Positions 15,920 to 25,194 are shown, counted from the stretch's first letter. The stretch: 64,000 nucleotides of DNA from an uncultured Muribaculum sp. (GCF_910583865.1 NZ_CAJTYX010000010.1:11901-75900), one strand, 5' to 3'. Made by a program: numbers and translations. Notes: generated by a model not told the origin, from the sequence alone.

Positions 15920-18076
15920 TTATTCTTCGGTCTGGGACTCGGCGTAGGCCTTGAGGAGCTTTTCCTGGACGTCGGAGGGCACAAGTTCGTAGGAGCTGAA
16001 CTTCATGGTGAACGAGGAGCGTCCACCGGTGATAGAACTCAGCGCGGTCGAGTAGGATGACATCTCCTTCAGCGGCACACGTGCAGAAATTTTCTCGAAT
16101 CCGTTTTCGCTCGACATGCCCATGATGATGGCCCGGCGTCCCTGGAGGTCGCTCATCACGTCTCCCATCACGTCGGCGGGGACGAACACGTCGACATCGT
16201 AGACGGGTTCCAGAATCTTGGGATTGGCGTTGCGGAACGCTTCGGAGAATGCGTTGCGTCCGGCCAGACGGAATGATATCTCATTGGAGTCTACGGGGTG
16301 CATCTTGCCGTCGTAGATGCATACGCGCACGTCACGTGCGTAGCTTCCGGTGAGTGGCCCCTGCTCCATGCGGTCCATCAGTCCCTTGACGATGGCGGGG
16401 ATGAAGCGCGCGTCGATGGCTCCGCCTACGATGCAGTTGCACACGACGAGCTTGCCGCCCCATTCGAGGGGTATCTCCTGGGTGTCGCGCACGTTCATCT
16501 TGAACTCCTGGTTGCCGAACTTGTAGGTGTCGGGCGCGGGCATCCCTTCTGTGTAAGGCTCGATGATCAGGTGCACTTCGCCGAACTGGCCTGCACCTCC
16601 CGACTGCTTCTTGTGGCGGTAGTCGGCACGGGCTGCCTTGGTTATGGTCTCACGGTAGGGTATGCGCGGCTCGTCGAACACGATGGGTAGTTTGTCGTTG
16701 TTTTCCACGCGCCATTTGAGTGTGCGCAGGTGGAATTCGCCCTGTCCGGAGAGTATGGTCTGCTTCAGTTCCTTTGACTGCTGCACTTCCCAGGTGGGAT
16801 CCTCCTCGTGCATGCGGGTGAGGATTTCGGAAAGCTTCTCGGCGTCGGATTCGGTCACAGGGCGCACTGCGCGCTGGTATTTCGGCGCGGGGTACTTGAT
16901 GAAGTCGAAACGGTATTCGCAACCCTTCTCGTCGAGGGTGTTGCCCGTGCGTGCGTCCTTGAGCTTTACGGTGGCGCCGATGTCGCCGGCGCAGAGCTTG
17001 TCGACGGGTGTCTTTATCTGGCCGCACACGCAGAACATCTGTGCTATGCGCTCCTTCGTGCCACGGTCCACGTTCGTAAGGTCGACACCCGGGGTTAGTG
17101 TGCCGCTCATTACCTTGAAATAGCTGACTTCGCCTATATGCGGCTCGACGGTGGTCTTGAACATGAATAGCGACAGCGGGCCGTCGGAGTCGGGCTTCAC
17201 TTCTTCGCCTTCGGTGTCGACGGGTGCGGGCATGTCCTCGACGAAAGGCACTACGTTGCCGAGGAATTCCATCATGCGGCGTACGCCCATGTCCTTGATG
17301 GCGCTGACACAGAATACCGGGAATATGGAGCGGTCGACGAGTCCCTTGCGGATGCCTTCGCGCATCTCGTCCTCGGTGAGGTGGCCCTGGTCGAAGAATT
17401 TCTCCATCAGGGTCTCGTCGTTTTCGGCTGCGGCCTCGACGAGTTTCTGATGCAGCTCCTGGGCGCGGTCATGCTCTTCGGCGGGGATTTCCTCAATTAC
17501 CGGCACTCCACCGTCGGGACCCCAGGAGTATTTCTTCATGAGCAGCACGTCGATCATGGCGTTGAAGCCGGGGCCGACGTTTATGGGGTATTGTATGGGG
17601 GTCACCTTCGGACCGAATATCTCGGTCATCTGCTCGATCACGTTGTCATAGTCGGCCTTTTCGCCGTCGAGTTGGTTGAGGGCGAATATCACGGGCTTCT
17701 TCAGCGTGGCAGTGGTGCGGAAAATGTTCTGCGTACCTACCTCCACTCCATATTGTGCGTCGACCAGTATCACACCCGTGTCTGTGACGTTGAGGGCTGT
17801 GATGGCGTTGCCGACGAAGTCGTCGGCGCCCGGACAGTCGATCACATTGAGTTTCTTGCCAAGGAATTCGGCGTAAAAAATGGTAGAGAATACTGAGTAG
17901 CCATACTCCTTCTCCACCGGGAAATAGTCGCTTACGGTGTTGCCTGACTCGACATTGCCGCGACGTTTTATAACTCCACACTCGTAAAGCATCGCTTCTG
18001 CGAGTGTGGTTTTACCGGAGCCTTTGCTGCCGAGCAAGGCTATGTTTTTGATTTCGCTTGTCTTGTAAACCTTCAT
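15920..18076 (-). CDS. fusA2: EF-G2-like translation factor with altered GTPase motifs
   Basis: 718 residues with the complete EF-G layout (G domain, domain II, III, IV, V). The G domain departs from catalytic EF-G. The P-loop is GSKGSGKT (16-23) instead of AHIDAGKT. Switch I reads EYGYSVFSTI where RGITI is expected. The G3 motif is DCPGADDF (80-87), so the catalytic His of DTPGHVDF is Ala84. G4 is NQLD (134-137) instead of NKxD. This matches the Bacteroides thetaiotaomicron EF-G2 paralogue, reported to support translation without GTP hydrolysis under carbon limitation. Loss of GTPase activity here is inferred from the motifs. It is monocistronic. Confidence 0.85.
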   Translation of the reverse strand: MKVYKTSEIKNIALLGSKGSGKTTLAEAMLYECGVIKRRGNVESGNTVSDYFPVEKEYGYSVFSTIFYAEFLGKKLNVIDCPGADDFVGNAITALNVTDTGVILVDAQYGVEVGTQNIFRTTATLKKPVIFALNQLDGEKADYDNVIEQMTEIFGPKVTPIQYPINVGPGFNAMIDVLLMKKYSWGPDGGVPVIEEIPAEEHDRAQELHQKLVEAAAENDETLMEKFFDQGHLTEDEMREGIRKGLVDRSIFPVFCVSAIKDMGVRRMMEFLGNVVPFVEDMPAPVDTEGEEVKPDSDGPLSLFMFKTTVEPHIGEVSYFKVMSGTLTPGVDLTNVDRGTKERIAQMFCVCGQIKTPVDKLCAGDIGATVKLKDARTGNTLDEKGCEYRFDFIKYPAPKYQRAVRPVTESDAEKLSEILTRMHEEDPTWEVQQSKELKQTILSGQGEFHLRTLKWRVENNDKLPIVFDEPRIPYRETITKAARADYRHKKQSGGAGQFGEVHLIIEPYTEGMPAPDTYKFGNQEFKMNVRDTQEIPLEWGGKLVVCNCIVGGAIDARFIPAIVKGLMDRMEQGPLTGSYARDVRVCIYDGKMHPVDSNEISFRLAGRNAFSEAFRNANPKILEPVYDVDVFVPADVMGDVMSDLQGRRAIIMGMSSENGFEKISARVPLKEMSSYSTALSSITGGRSSFTMKFSSYELVPSDVQEKLLKAYAESQTEE

Positions 18077-18365
18077 GTTATTAGAAGTTTATATTGTTAG
18101 AAGAAGGGGTTGTGCCGTCCCTCCGGCTCCTCTGAGCGTCCAATGGGCTGACAACGGTTGGCAAATTACGAAAAAACATCGAGAAAACCGCCTCCGCGCC
18201 GTATGTTACAAAACATAGCTTAACAACCGCTGTCCCCATCACACTGAATTCTGCAAATGGCGATTAACGATGAATTTTCCGTTTCTGAATCGTTGACAAA
18301 GGCGGGAAGGGGTGGGGACTGTGAAAATAAATTGTTAACTTTACTGACGAAAAAAGGATGACGAC

Positions 18366-19970
18366 ATGAAACTCACGCTACCTCCGCAGCTCGACTCGAC
18401 GCGTGCCACCCTCGAGGGGGATGCGCAGCGCATTATTATAATAGGAGCAAACGGGTCGGGCAAGACCCGGTTTACGGCGCGGCTTGCTGCTGACGCCTCC
18501 GAGCGGCATCCGGTGTTCCGGGTGTCGGCCCTGACGGCTCTCTATGCCTGCACGGATCCGGACACGCGGGAGGGATCGGTCGACATGCTGTATGAGTCGG
18601 CCACGGAGCGGTCACCGTTCATGCGCGGCGACCACCACACGCAGTTCGAGCGCGTGATGGCTCTGCTGCTGCTCGACGAGGTGCTCCATCTGCTGCTGTA
18701 CAAGTACTCCGGCGGCGATATGGAGCCTACCTGCCTAGACAGGGTGATCGGCGCATGGCAGGACGTGTTCCCCGACAGCCGCATACTCCGCGAGGGTGGA
18801 CGGCTGCTCTTCAGCCGCAAGGATGACGGCGACGCCTACTCGCAGATGCGCCTTTCCGACGGAGAGAAGGCCGTGCTCTACATCTTCGGGGCGGCCGTGC
18901 TCGCCCCCCAGGGTGCGGTGGTGTTCGTCAACAGCCCCGAGATGTTCCTCCATCCCTCGATAATGGGGATGATATGGGACAAGGTGGAGGCGCTGCGCCC
19001 CGACTGCACGTGGATCTATACGACGCACAATGTAGAGTTTGTGGCATCGCGACCGCAGTCGACAGTCGTGTGGGTGCGCGGCTACGACGCCGAGGCCCAG
19101 CGGTGGGACTATGCCGTGCTTCCCGCCGGCGCTCCGCTCGACGACGAGATCTACACCACCATAGTGGGCGCGCGCAAGCCTGTGCTTTTCATCGAGGGGG
19201 ACGGCTCGCACAGCATCGACGCCAAGCTCTACCCGCTAGTGTTCACCAACTACACCGTGCGCTCGCTCGGGAGCTGCAACAAGGTGATAGAGGCCACGCG
19301 CACGTTCAACGACCTCAATTCGTTCCACCATCTCGACAGCCACGGCATCGTGGACCGCGACAGGCGCGACGCCCACGAGGTGGCCTATCTGCGCAAGAAG
19401 CGCATATTCGTGCCCGATGTGGCCGAGATCGAAAACATACTCATGCTTGAAGAGGTGGTCAGGGCCGTGGCGCATTATTTCCATCGCAACGAGGACCGTG
19501 TGTTCGACCGAGTGAGGAAGGCCGTCATCAACATGTTTCGCGGCGAGCTGAAGCAGCAGGCGCTGATGCATGCCCGCCACAGGGTTAAGCGCATGGTAGA
19601 ATACCGCATCGACGGACGCTTCCCAACGATCGATAAATTCGAAGAGCACATCGCCGATCTCGTGCACGAGCTACGTCCGCGCGACACCTACAACCAGCTC
19701 GTGCGCGACTTCCGTGGGTATGTCGACGGAGGCGATTACCAGTCGGTGCTCAGGGTGTACAACCAGAAGTCGATGGTGTCGCAGAGCAACGTCGCCAACA
19801 TGTGCGGCCTGAAGAACCACGAGGCATACGTTGCGGCGATAATCGACATCCTCATGCGCAACGTGCCTGAGGCCGACCGCATACGCCGTGCGGTGACGCG
19901 CTGCTTCGGTATCACGGCGGATGATGCTTCGGCGAAACTTCCCGACATTTCGGCCACGGAGGCTGACTGA
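18366..19970 (+). CDS. ABC-type ATPase fused to DUF4435 (TOPRIM-like) domain
   Basis: 534 residues. The N-terminal ATPase has Walker A GANGSGKT (27-34), an ABC-like signature LSDGE (163-167), a Walker B-like strand VVFVNSPE (185-192, Asn where Asp is usual), the LHP motif and a switch His in TTHN (His221). The C-terminal half matches DUF4435: LFIEGD (Glu277), GSCNKV, GIVDRD (Asp330, Asp332) and EIEN (354-357), the acidic triad pattern of a TOPRIM nuclease. AriA (ATPase) and AriB (DUF4435) of the PARIS anti-phage system have these two domains, and fused versions are known. This protein is shorter than expected for such fusions. It ends 23 bases before menA, which could equally indicate a chromosomal housekeeping role. 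Confidence 0.75.
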   Translation: MKLTLPPQLDSTRATLEGDAQRIIIIGANGSGKTRFTARLAADASERHPVFRVSALTALYACTDPDTREGSVDMLYESATERSPFMRGDHHTQFERVMALLLLDEVLHLLLYKYSGGDMEPTCLDRVIGAWQDVFPDSRILREGGRLLFSRKDDGDAYSQMRLSDGEKAVLYIFGAAVLAPQGAVVFVNSPEMFLHPSIMGMIWDKVEALRPDCTWIYTTHNVEFVASRPQSTVVWVRGYDAEAQRWDYAVLPAGAPLDDEIYTTIVGARKPVLFIEGDGSHSIDAKLYPLVFTNYTVRSLGSCNKVIEATRTFNDLNSFHHLDSHGIVDRDRRDAHEVAYLRKKRIFVPDVAEIENILMLEEVVRAVAHYFHRNEDRVFDRVRKAVINMFRGELKQQALMHARHRVKRMVEYRIDGRFPTIDKFEEHIADLVHELRPRDTYNQLVRDFRGYVDGGDYQSVLRVYNQKSMVSQSNVANMCGLKNHEAYVAAIIDILMRNVPEADRIRRAVTRCFGITADDASAKLPDISATEAD

Positions 19971-19993
19971 CGTAAATTTCGACATGTCATTAT

Positions 19994-20854
19994 ATGAAAA
20001 TCAAACCCTGGATTGAAGCGATGCGGTTGCGCACGCTGCCGGTGTCGGTGGCGGGGGTGCTGACCGCCATCGGATATAATGTGGCCGACGGCACTTTCGC
20101 GGTCGCTCCGGCCCTGCTATGCCTTGTGTTCGCGGTGCTCGCGCAGGTATCGTCGAACTTCGCCAACGAGTACTACGACTATCGCGACGGGCTCGACCGT
20201 GTTGGACGCGACGGGCCGAGGCGCGGCGTCACCGAAGGCGACATCACTCCGCAGGCGATGCTCTATGCCACCTACGGCGTGCTCGGCGCGGCGTGCTGCA
20301 CGGGTCTCGCCCTGTTGTGGTGGGGAGGATGGTGGCTTCTGCTGGCCGGCTTCGTGATAGCTGTCGGTGCGATGGCTTACAGCGCCGGGCCTTACCCGCT
20401 TTCGCGCCACGGGCTTGGAGAGGTGGCCGTGGTGCTGTTCTTCGGAATAATCCCTGTCAACCTCACCTACTACGTGCAGGCCGGGACATTCACCGCCAAT
20501 GTAGCGATGGCTTCGCTCGCCATAGGGTTGATGGGAGCCAATGTTCTGCTGGTAAACAACTACCGCGATGCCGACGACGATGCTGCCGTAGGCAAGCGCA
20601 CGCTTGCCGTGATAATGGGCCGCGGATTCGCTTACTCGCTCTATCTCATCGGCGGTGTGGGTGCGATGTTGCTTCTGCTCGGAGCCATGAAGCCGTATGA
20701 ATGGATCGGGTGGGGCTACCTCATTGTGCACCTTCTGCTCTGCCGGTTGCTGAAATGCCGTAAGGGGAAAGCCATCAATCCCCTGCTCGGCATGACGGCC
20801 ATGGCTATGCTCGCCGTGGCTGTCGCATGGCTGACAGCGGCATGCATCGGCTGA
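19994..20854 (+). CDS. menA: 1,4-dihydroxy-2-naphthoate polyprenyltransferase
   Basis: 286 residues of mostly membrane helices, UbiA family. The first Asp-rich motif is NEYYDYRDGLD (58-68) and is followed by GPRRG. The second is NNYRDADDDAAVGKRTL (about 187-203), and LGEVAVVLFFG is also present. It attaches the polyprenyl tail to DHNA, giving demethylmenaquinone for anaerobic respiration, in the inner membrane. It follows the ATPase-DUF4435 gene by 23 bases and may share its transcript. No other men genes are in the window. Confidence 0.92.
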   Translation: MKIKPWIEAMRLRTLPVSVAGVLTAIGYNVADGTFAVAPALLCLVFAVLAQVSSNFANEYYDYRDGLDRVGRDGPRRGVTEGDITPQAMLYATYGVLGAACCTGLALLWWGGWWLLLAGFVIAVGAMAYSAGPYPLSRHGLGEVAVVLFFGIIPVNLTYYVQAGTFTANVAMASLAIGLMGANVLLVNNYRDADDDAAVGKRTLAVIMGRGFAYSLYLIGGVGAMLLLLGAMKPYEWIGWGYLIVHLLLCRLLKCRKGKAINPLLGMTAMAMLAVAVAWLTAACIG

Positions 20855-20886
20855 TGGTTTGTAGTATTAACAAGGTATAAAATTAT

Positions 20887-21645
20887 ATGTGCGCACGCAG
20901 AAACAGCAGATCGGGCATAAACGTGGCCACCGTGGTCATCCTCGCTACATTCCTTACCGTGGGTATGGTGATGCTGCTTGTGAAGCTGCGCAAGGAGATA
21001 ACCCCTATCGAGCTCAGCCGCGAGGAATACCCCGTGACGGGAATCGATCTTTCGGCCCACAACGGCGACGTTGACTTCACGCGCCTTGCCGCCGACTCCA
21101 TCGACTTCGTGATACTGAAGGCCACCGAAGGTGCGACGTTCAAGGATCCGAAGTTCAACGCCAACTATCACGCGGCCCGCAAGGCCGGCATAGAGAACGT
21201 GGGCGCGTATCATTTCTTCAAGTTCGGCACCGACGGCAAGATGCAGGGGATCAACTTTCTGAATTCTCTTATGGGAAAGACCCTTGAACTGCCCCTCGTG
21301 ATAGATCTCGAGGAGTGGACCAATCCGCGTGATATGCCCACCGATTCCATACTGATGAGGCTCCGCGACATGATCGGCTATCTGGAGAGCAACGGGCATG
21401 CCGTGATGCTTTACACCAACAAGGATGGCTACGAGCGTTTCGTCCGCGACAGTTTCAGCGACTACCCGCTCTGGATATGCTCATTCACGCAGCCGCCTCT
21501 TCCGGAGGACGCCGACATGGAATGGTCTCTGTGGCAGTACAGCCATTGGGGGTGGGTAAGTGCCACGGAAGGGTCTGTCGATCTCAACACATTCAACGGC
21601 ACGCGCGAGCAGTGGCGGCAATGGCTTCGGTCGGTTGACTTCTGA
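20887..21645 (+). CDS. GH25-family lysozyme-like protein, membrane-anchored
   Basis: 252 residues. A single N-terminal membrane segment (about 12-33) suggests a periplasmic domain anchored in the inner membrane. The GH25 fold motifs are VTGIDLSAHNGDVDF with Asp54, KATEG, GAYHFF, and LPLVIDLEEW with the catalytic pair Asp140 and Glu142 (DxE). The family hydrolyses the MurNAc-GlcNAc beta-1,4 bond of peptidoglycan. It lies 32 bases after menA, so transcription may read through. Confidence 0.85.
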   Translation: MCARRNSRSGINVATVVILATFLTVGMVMLLVKLRKEITPIELSREEYPVTGIDLSAHNGDVDFTRLAADSIDFVILKATEGATFKDPKFNANYHAARKAGIENVGAYHFFKFGTDGKMQGINFLNSLMGKTLELPLVIDLEEWTNPRDMPTDSILMRLRDMIGYLESNGHAVMLYTNKDGYERFVRDSFSDYPLWICSFTQPPLPEDADMEWSLWQYSHWGWVSATEGSVDLNTFNGTREQWRQWLRSVDF

Positions 21646-21722
21646 CCCGGTTGAATTTATGTTAAATTTTTTCGCGGGCAATGCGCTCATTGCTAAAAGA
21701 GTTTAAATGCCGGCCGTGACGG

Positions 21723-21753
21723 TTGCGGATGCGCGTCGCGTTTGGTATCTTTG
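21723..21753 (+). promoter_or_regulatory. Promoter of the NlpC/P60 gene
   Basis: TTG (21723-21725), a 20-bp spacer and TATCTTTG (21746-21753) fit the Bacteroidota consensus well. It lies inside the longest possible frame of the NlpC/P60 gene, which supports the internal start at 21833. Confidence 0.75.
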
Positions 21754-21832
21754 TAAGAAATGGAAAAAGAGGCAGTGCGGCATTCGCGCAATGGATATAG
21801 CCTCGCTTAACCTGAATATACCTTACATAATA

Positions 21833-22417
21833 ATGAGTAGCATCATCCGAGCATGTCTTGTCGCTATTGCGGCGCTCGTCGGCGTGGCCTATGCCGATGC
21901 AGTGACTCCTTTACGTGAGACTCTCGACCGGAAAAACATATCCCACGATTTGGCTTCCGTCAACGCCTGGAAGCCCGAACTGCCCGTGATACATCCCGTA
22001 AGCGTTTCAGCCGAGTCGGATATTCCTGAATATATCTCCGATATGCTGTCGTTCGCAAGCCGATATGAAGGGTTGCGCTATCGCCGTGGAGGCAAGACTC
22101 CAAAGGGGTTCGACTGCTCGGGATTCACGAGCTATGTGTTCGGTCAGTTCGGACTGAAACTCAATGCATCGAGCGCGGCACAATACACACAGGGTGAGAA
22201 GGTCGAGGCCTCCGACCTCCGTCCAGGAGATCTGGTGTTCTTCAGCGGTCGCGCCGTAAGCAAGCATCGTGTGGGACATGTCGGCATGGTCACCGACGTG
22301 GATGCCGACGGCACGTTCAAGTTCATACACTCGTCAAATTCACAAGGGATAACGGTGACGAAAAGTACCGAACCGTATTACTCACGCCGATATATCGGCG
22401 CTCGCAGAGTGAGATGA
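21833..22417 (+). CDS. NlpC/P60 (C40) cell-wall peptidase
   Basis: 194 residues from the ATG at 21833. An in-frame start at 21707 would begin upstream of the promoter and would place 42 charged residues before the signal peptide (MSSIIRACLVAIAALVGVAYA). The C40 catalytic Cys is Cys95 in KGFDCSGFTSYVF, the catalytic His is His149 in GHVGMVTDV, and His166 (FIHSS) completes the active-site pattern. It should cut peptide stems of peptidoglycan in the periplasm. It follows the GH25 gene, but from its own promoter. Confidence 0.88.
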   Translation: MSSIIRACLVAIAALVGVAYADAVTPLRETLDRKNISHDLASVNAWKPELPVIHPVSVSAESDIPEYISDMLSFASRYEGLRYRRGGKTPKGFDCSGFTSYVFGQFGLKLNASSAAQYTQGEKVEASDLRPGDLVFFSGRAVSKHRVGHVGMVTDVDADGTFKFIHSSNSQGITVTKSTEPYYSRRYIGARRVR

Positions 22418-22504
22418 TGGCTTGATTTGCTCCTGCTCTCCGGCTAAGAGGTTGTTTAAAAAAACTCTAATAGTCCGTTGTGACTAACTTTTTCGACTTT
22501 TGGG

Positions 22505-22536
22505 TTTGTGTTATTCGGTGGGATTGCCTAATTTTG
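22505..22536 (+). promoter_or_regulatory. Promoter of the 22567 barrel gene
   Basis: TTTG (22505-22508), 20-bp spacer, TAATTTTG (22529-22536): a near-ideal Bacteroidota promoter, 30 bases before the ATG. Confidence 0.75.
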
Positions 22537-22566
22537 AATGATTGATACACAAACAGACCTAAAGAA

Positions 22567-23307
22567 ATGAAAAGATTTATCATCGCATTATGCGTGGCCG
22601 TAGCGGCTTTGACCGGCGTGAAAGGCAACGCTCAGACGATTCTCGACACCGGAATGCCCGAAAAACTGTTCCAGTTCGGCGTGCGTCTCGGATTCAACAG
22701 CTCGAATCTCACCAACAATTACGATAAGGTGATGACGGGCATAGAATGGAAGGACAACAGATGGCGCACAGGTTTCAATGCAGGCTTCGTGGTCGACATC
22801 AATTTCCGCAACTTCTTTGCCATACAGCCCGGAGTGTTTGTCTATACGCGCAAGAACGACTATCATATGCTCTATACATATGACAATTCCCTCGGCGGCA
22901 CAGGGCGCACCACCCTGGGTGCTATAAACGGCACGCAGAGCACCAACTATCTCCAGATTCCCATTCTTGCTTCCTTGCGTCTCGGTGTGCCTCAGCTCGT
23001 GCAGGTGCATCTCGACTTCGGACCTTATCTGGCATGGGGCTGGGGGGGCAGCAACAAGTATAAGGAATTTGACACCGCTGCTGGAGATGTTGTAATCAAC
23101 AGTGAAAAACAGCCTTATTTCGGGGATTCGACATATGCGTTGTGCGAACGCTATGACTACGGCATCAAGACCGGCGTGGGCGTGCTTGCCATGCAGCATT
23201 TCTATGTGGGCGCGCACTATCAGTACGGGTTGCGCAATGTGATGAAGAGACAGGGAGTCAAGGGACACAACAAGATGTGGACATTCTCGTTGGGCTATAA
23301 CTTCTGA
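22567..23307 (+). CDS. Outer-membrane beta-barrel protein (porin family, OMP_b-brl_2-like)
   Basis: 246 residues with a signal peptide (cleavage near KGNAQ). Alternating amphipathic strands include FQFGVRLGFNSSNL, NDYHMLYTY, VQVHLDFGPYLAWGWGG and YDYGIKTGVGVLAMQHFYVGAHYQYGLRNV, ending in MWTFSLGYNF with a terminal Phe as required by the Bam machinery. It is a small barrel of the kind annotated as 'porin family' or PorT-like. No transport substrate can be inferred. It stands alone between its own promoter and a perfect hairpin. Confidence 0.8.
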   Translation: MKRFIIALCVAVAALTGVKGNAQTILDTGMPEKLFQFGVRLGFNSSNLTNNYDKVMTGIEWKDNRWRTGFNAGFVVDINFRNFFAIQPGVFVYTRKNDYHMLYTYDNSLGGTGRTTLGAINGTQSTNYLQIPILASLRLGVPQLVQVHLDFGPYLAWGWGGSNKYKEFDTAAGDVVINSEKQPYFGDSTYALCERYDYGIKTGVGVLAMQHFYVGAHYQYGLRNVMKRQGVKGHNKMWTFSLGYNF

Positions 23308-23338
23308 CCGCGATTTCCCATATTCCATAAGAAACCAT

Positions 23339-23378
23339 CCGGTCCGGTCATGTCGACAAAACGACATGACCGGACCGG
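23339..23378 (+). terminator. Perfect 17-bp stem hairpin after the barrel gene
   Basis: CCGGTCCGGTCATGTCG (23339-23355) and its exact complement (23362-23378) enclose the loop ACAAAA. It is followed by TGTCCTTTG, so the T run is weak, but its position 31 bases after a stop codon indicates termination or 3'-end protection. Confidence 0.65.
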
Positions 23379-23570
23379 TGTCCTTTGCGACACATCCAAG
23401 TGGTTGGTGTAGTTAAAAACTTATAAAAACCGGGCGCATACGTCTAAACTTCTAAAAAACCGTGGCTGTTTCATTGGTAATGATTAATTTTACCACTCGA
23501 TAGCGTCGGCACCGGTGTCGACGCGCCTACGTTTTTTGCAATAGGGTGCATGTACTTGGCAAATACTTTG

Positions 23571-23578
23571 TATCTTTG
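23571..23578 (+). promoter_or_regulatory. -7 element (TATCTTTG) of the DUF6242 gene
   Basis: TATCTTTG lies 22 bases before the ATG at 23600. No clear TTTG at the usual distance was found. Confidence 0.6.
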
Positions 23579-23599
23579 CAGTTTGAAAAATAGTAATAT

Positions 23600-25159
23600 A
23601 TGAACAAGCGACTTGCTGCCTCATCACTCGCCGCGCTCTCACTCATGTGTGGAAGCGTGGTTGTGTCGTGCAACAGCGACGATGATAACAACGACTACGA
23701 CATCGACACTGGATATACTCCTGAGACGATGTATTCAAGCACCGCCATCACGTCCTTCAATCTGAAGGCCGACTCGAAGGTGCTCGCCCACCTCGATTCG
23801 GTGTTCTTTACCATCGATCTCGAGGGTCAGAAGATATTCAACGCCGACTCGATGCCTCCGGGCACAGACGTGCGCAAACTTGTGCCTGTGATAGGCACCG
23901 GCGGCTCGTCCAAAATCATGTTGAGCTATACCGATATCGGCGGTCAGACCAAGGAGGAGGAGTACAACAGCACCAGTCCCGACACCATAAGCTTCAGCAG
24001 TCCGGTGAAGGTGACCGTCACTTCGCTCAATGAATCATATACTCGTACATATACTATCACCGTCAACGTCCATACCCAGAAACCCGACTCATTGTGCTGG
24101 GGTGATATGGCTTATTCCAAACTCCCCGCTATTGCCGGCGTGACAGATGCCGTGACTGTGGAAAAGGGAGGTAAGGTCCATTGCTACTCTACCGACGGCA
24201 CTGTCTGGCAGCGTGCCTCCACCGCCGACCCTTCGGCATCCATCGACTCATGGACTCGCGAGAACGTGGCTTTCGGTTTCGTTCCACGACTTGGCACCAT
24301 GACAGTCACCGACGGCGACTACTACGTGCTTGCCGATGACGGGGCGCTGTGGCGCTCGTCCGACGGTCTGGCCTGGGGCGACACCGGTTGTCGCTGGGCT
24401 TGGATTTACGGCGCTTATAAAGATCGGGTCGTGGGCGTCGCTCCCGACGGTGCTGGATACGTGCATGCCACCTATCCCGTCCCTGCGGGTTATGCCGCTG
24501 CTGCCGTCCCTGCGGATTTCCCTGTAGGAGGCACCACCCGGATGTTTACTTTCGCATCGGAATGGAGCGCCGCTCCGCAGGGCGTCATAGCCGGCGGACA
24601 TGTGGCTAACGGTAATCTCACGAGCGCCGTATGGGGATATGACGGACAGTCATGGAACAAGTTTGCCAATATGCCGCTCGACGCGGCACTCGACGATATG
24701 GTGGTGTTCCCTTACTACACGTTCAAGACCAATACGGTCAACTGGACCGTCACCAAGCAGTCGACACTGTTTGCAATGGGCGGACGCAAGGCCGACGGCA
24801 CACTTTCGAGATTGGTCTATGTGTCGCGTGACCTCGGCGTCAACTGGCACAAGGCCGACAGCCTTATGCAGCTTCCGGAGCAGATGGAGACATTTGCCGG
24901 CGCCAGGGCGCTGGTGATACCTTCGCTGATGCATGCCCGCTCCGCCTCCTGCGGCGACTGGGAAGAGGTGACATTGCGCCGTCTCCCGGCATGGTGCATG
25001 ATGCTCGACGGCACATTCTCCGGACGTGCCATAGCGCCGGTCACGGAGTGGGAGTGTCCTTATATATATGTGTACGGTGGTCAGGATGCCTCAGGTCATA
25101 TAAGGGACATCGTGCTACGTGGTGTCATCAACCGCTTTACCTATAAGCCTCTCCAGTAA
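23600..25159 (+). CDS. DUF6242-type lipoprotein
   Basis: 519 residues. The lipoprotein signal ends VVSC with an Asp/Asn-rich linker (NSDDDNNDYDID) after the Cys. The N-terminal part to about residue 170 is a beta-sandwich (TSFNLKADSKVLAHLDSVFFTIDLEGQKIFNADSMPPGTDV...RTYTITVNVH) typical of DUF6242. The remainder looks like a beta-propeller with repeated 'ADDGALWRSSDGLAWG' and 'YVSRDLGVNWHKADSL' elements. It opens the conserved envelope block DUF6242-DUF6089-uppS-bamA-skp. An outer-membrane or assembly role is inferred from position only. Confidence 0.8.
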   Translation: MNKRLAASSLAALSLMCGSVVVSCNSDDDNNDYDIDTGYTPETMYSSTAITSFNLKADSKVLAHLDSVFFTIDLEGQKIFNADSMPPGTDVRKLVPVIGTGGSSKIMLSYTDIGGQTKEEEYNSTSPDTISFSSPVKVTVTSLNESYTRTYTITVNVHTQKPDSLCWGDMAYSKLPAIAGVTDAVTVEKGGKVHCYSTDGTVWQRASTADPSASIDSWTRENVAFGFVPRLGTMTVTDGDYYVLADDGALWRSSDGLAWGDTGCRWAWIYGAYKDRVVGVAPDGAGYVHATYPVPAGYAAAAVPADFPVGGTTRMFTFASEWSAAPQGVIAGGHVANGNLTSAVWGYDGQSWNKFANMPLDAALDDMVVFPYYTFKTNTVNWTVTKQSTLFAMGGRKADGTLSRLVYVSRDLGVNWHKADSLMQLPEQMETFAGARALVIPSLMHARSASCGDWEEVTLRRLPAWCMMLDGTFSGRAIAPVTEWECPYIYVYGGQDASGHIRDIVLRGVINRFTYKPLQ

Positions 25160-25194
25160 ACTAATATACATCCACTCTCCTTACGCGACTTACT

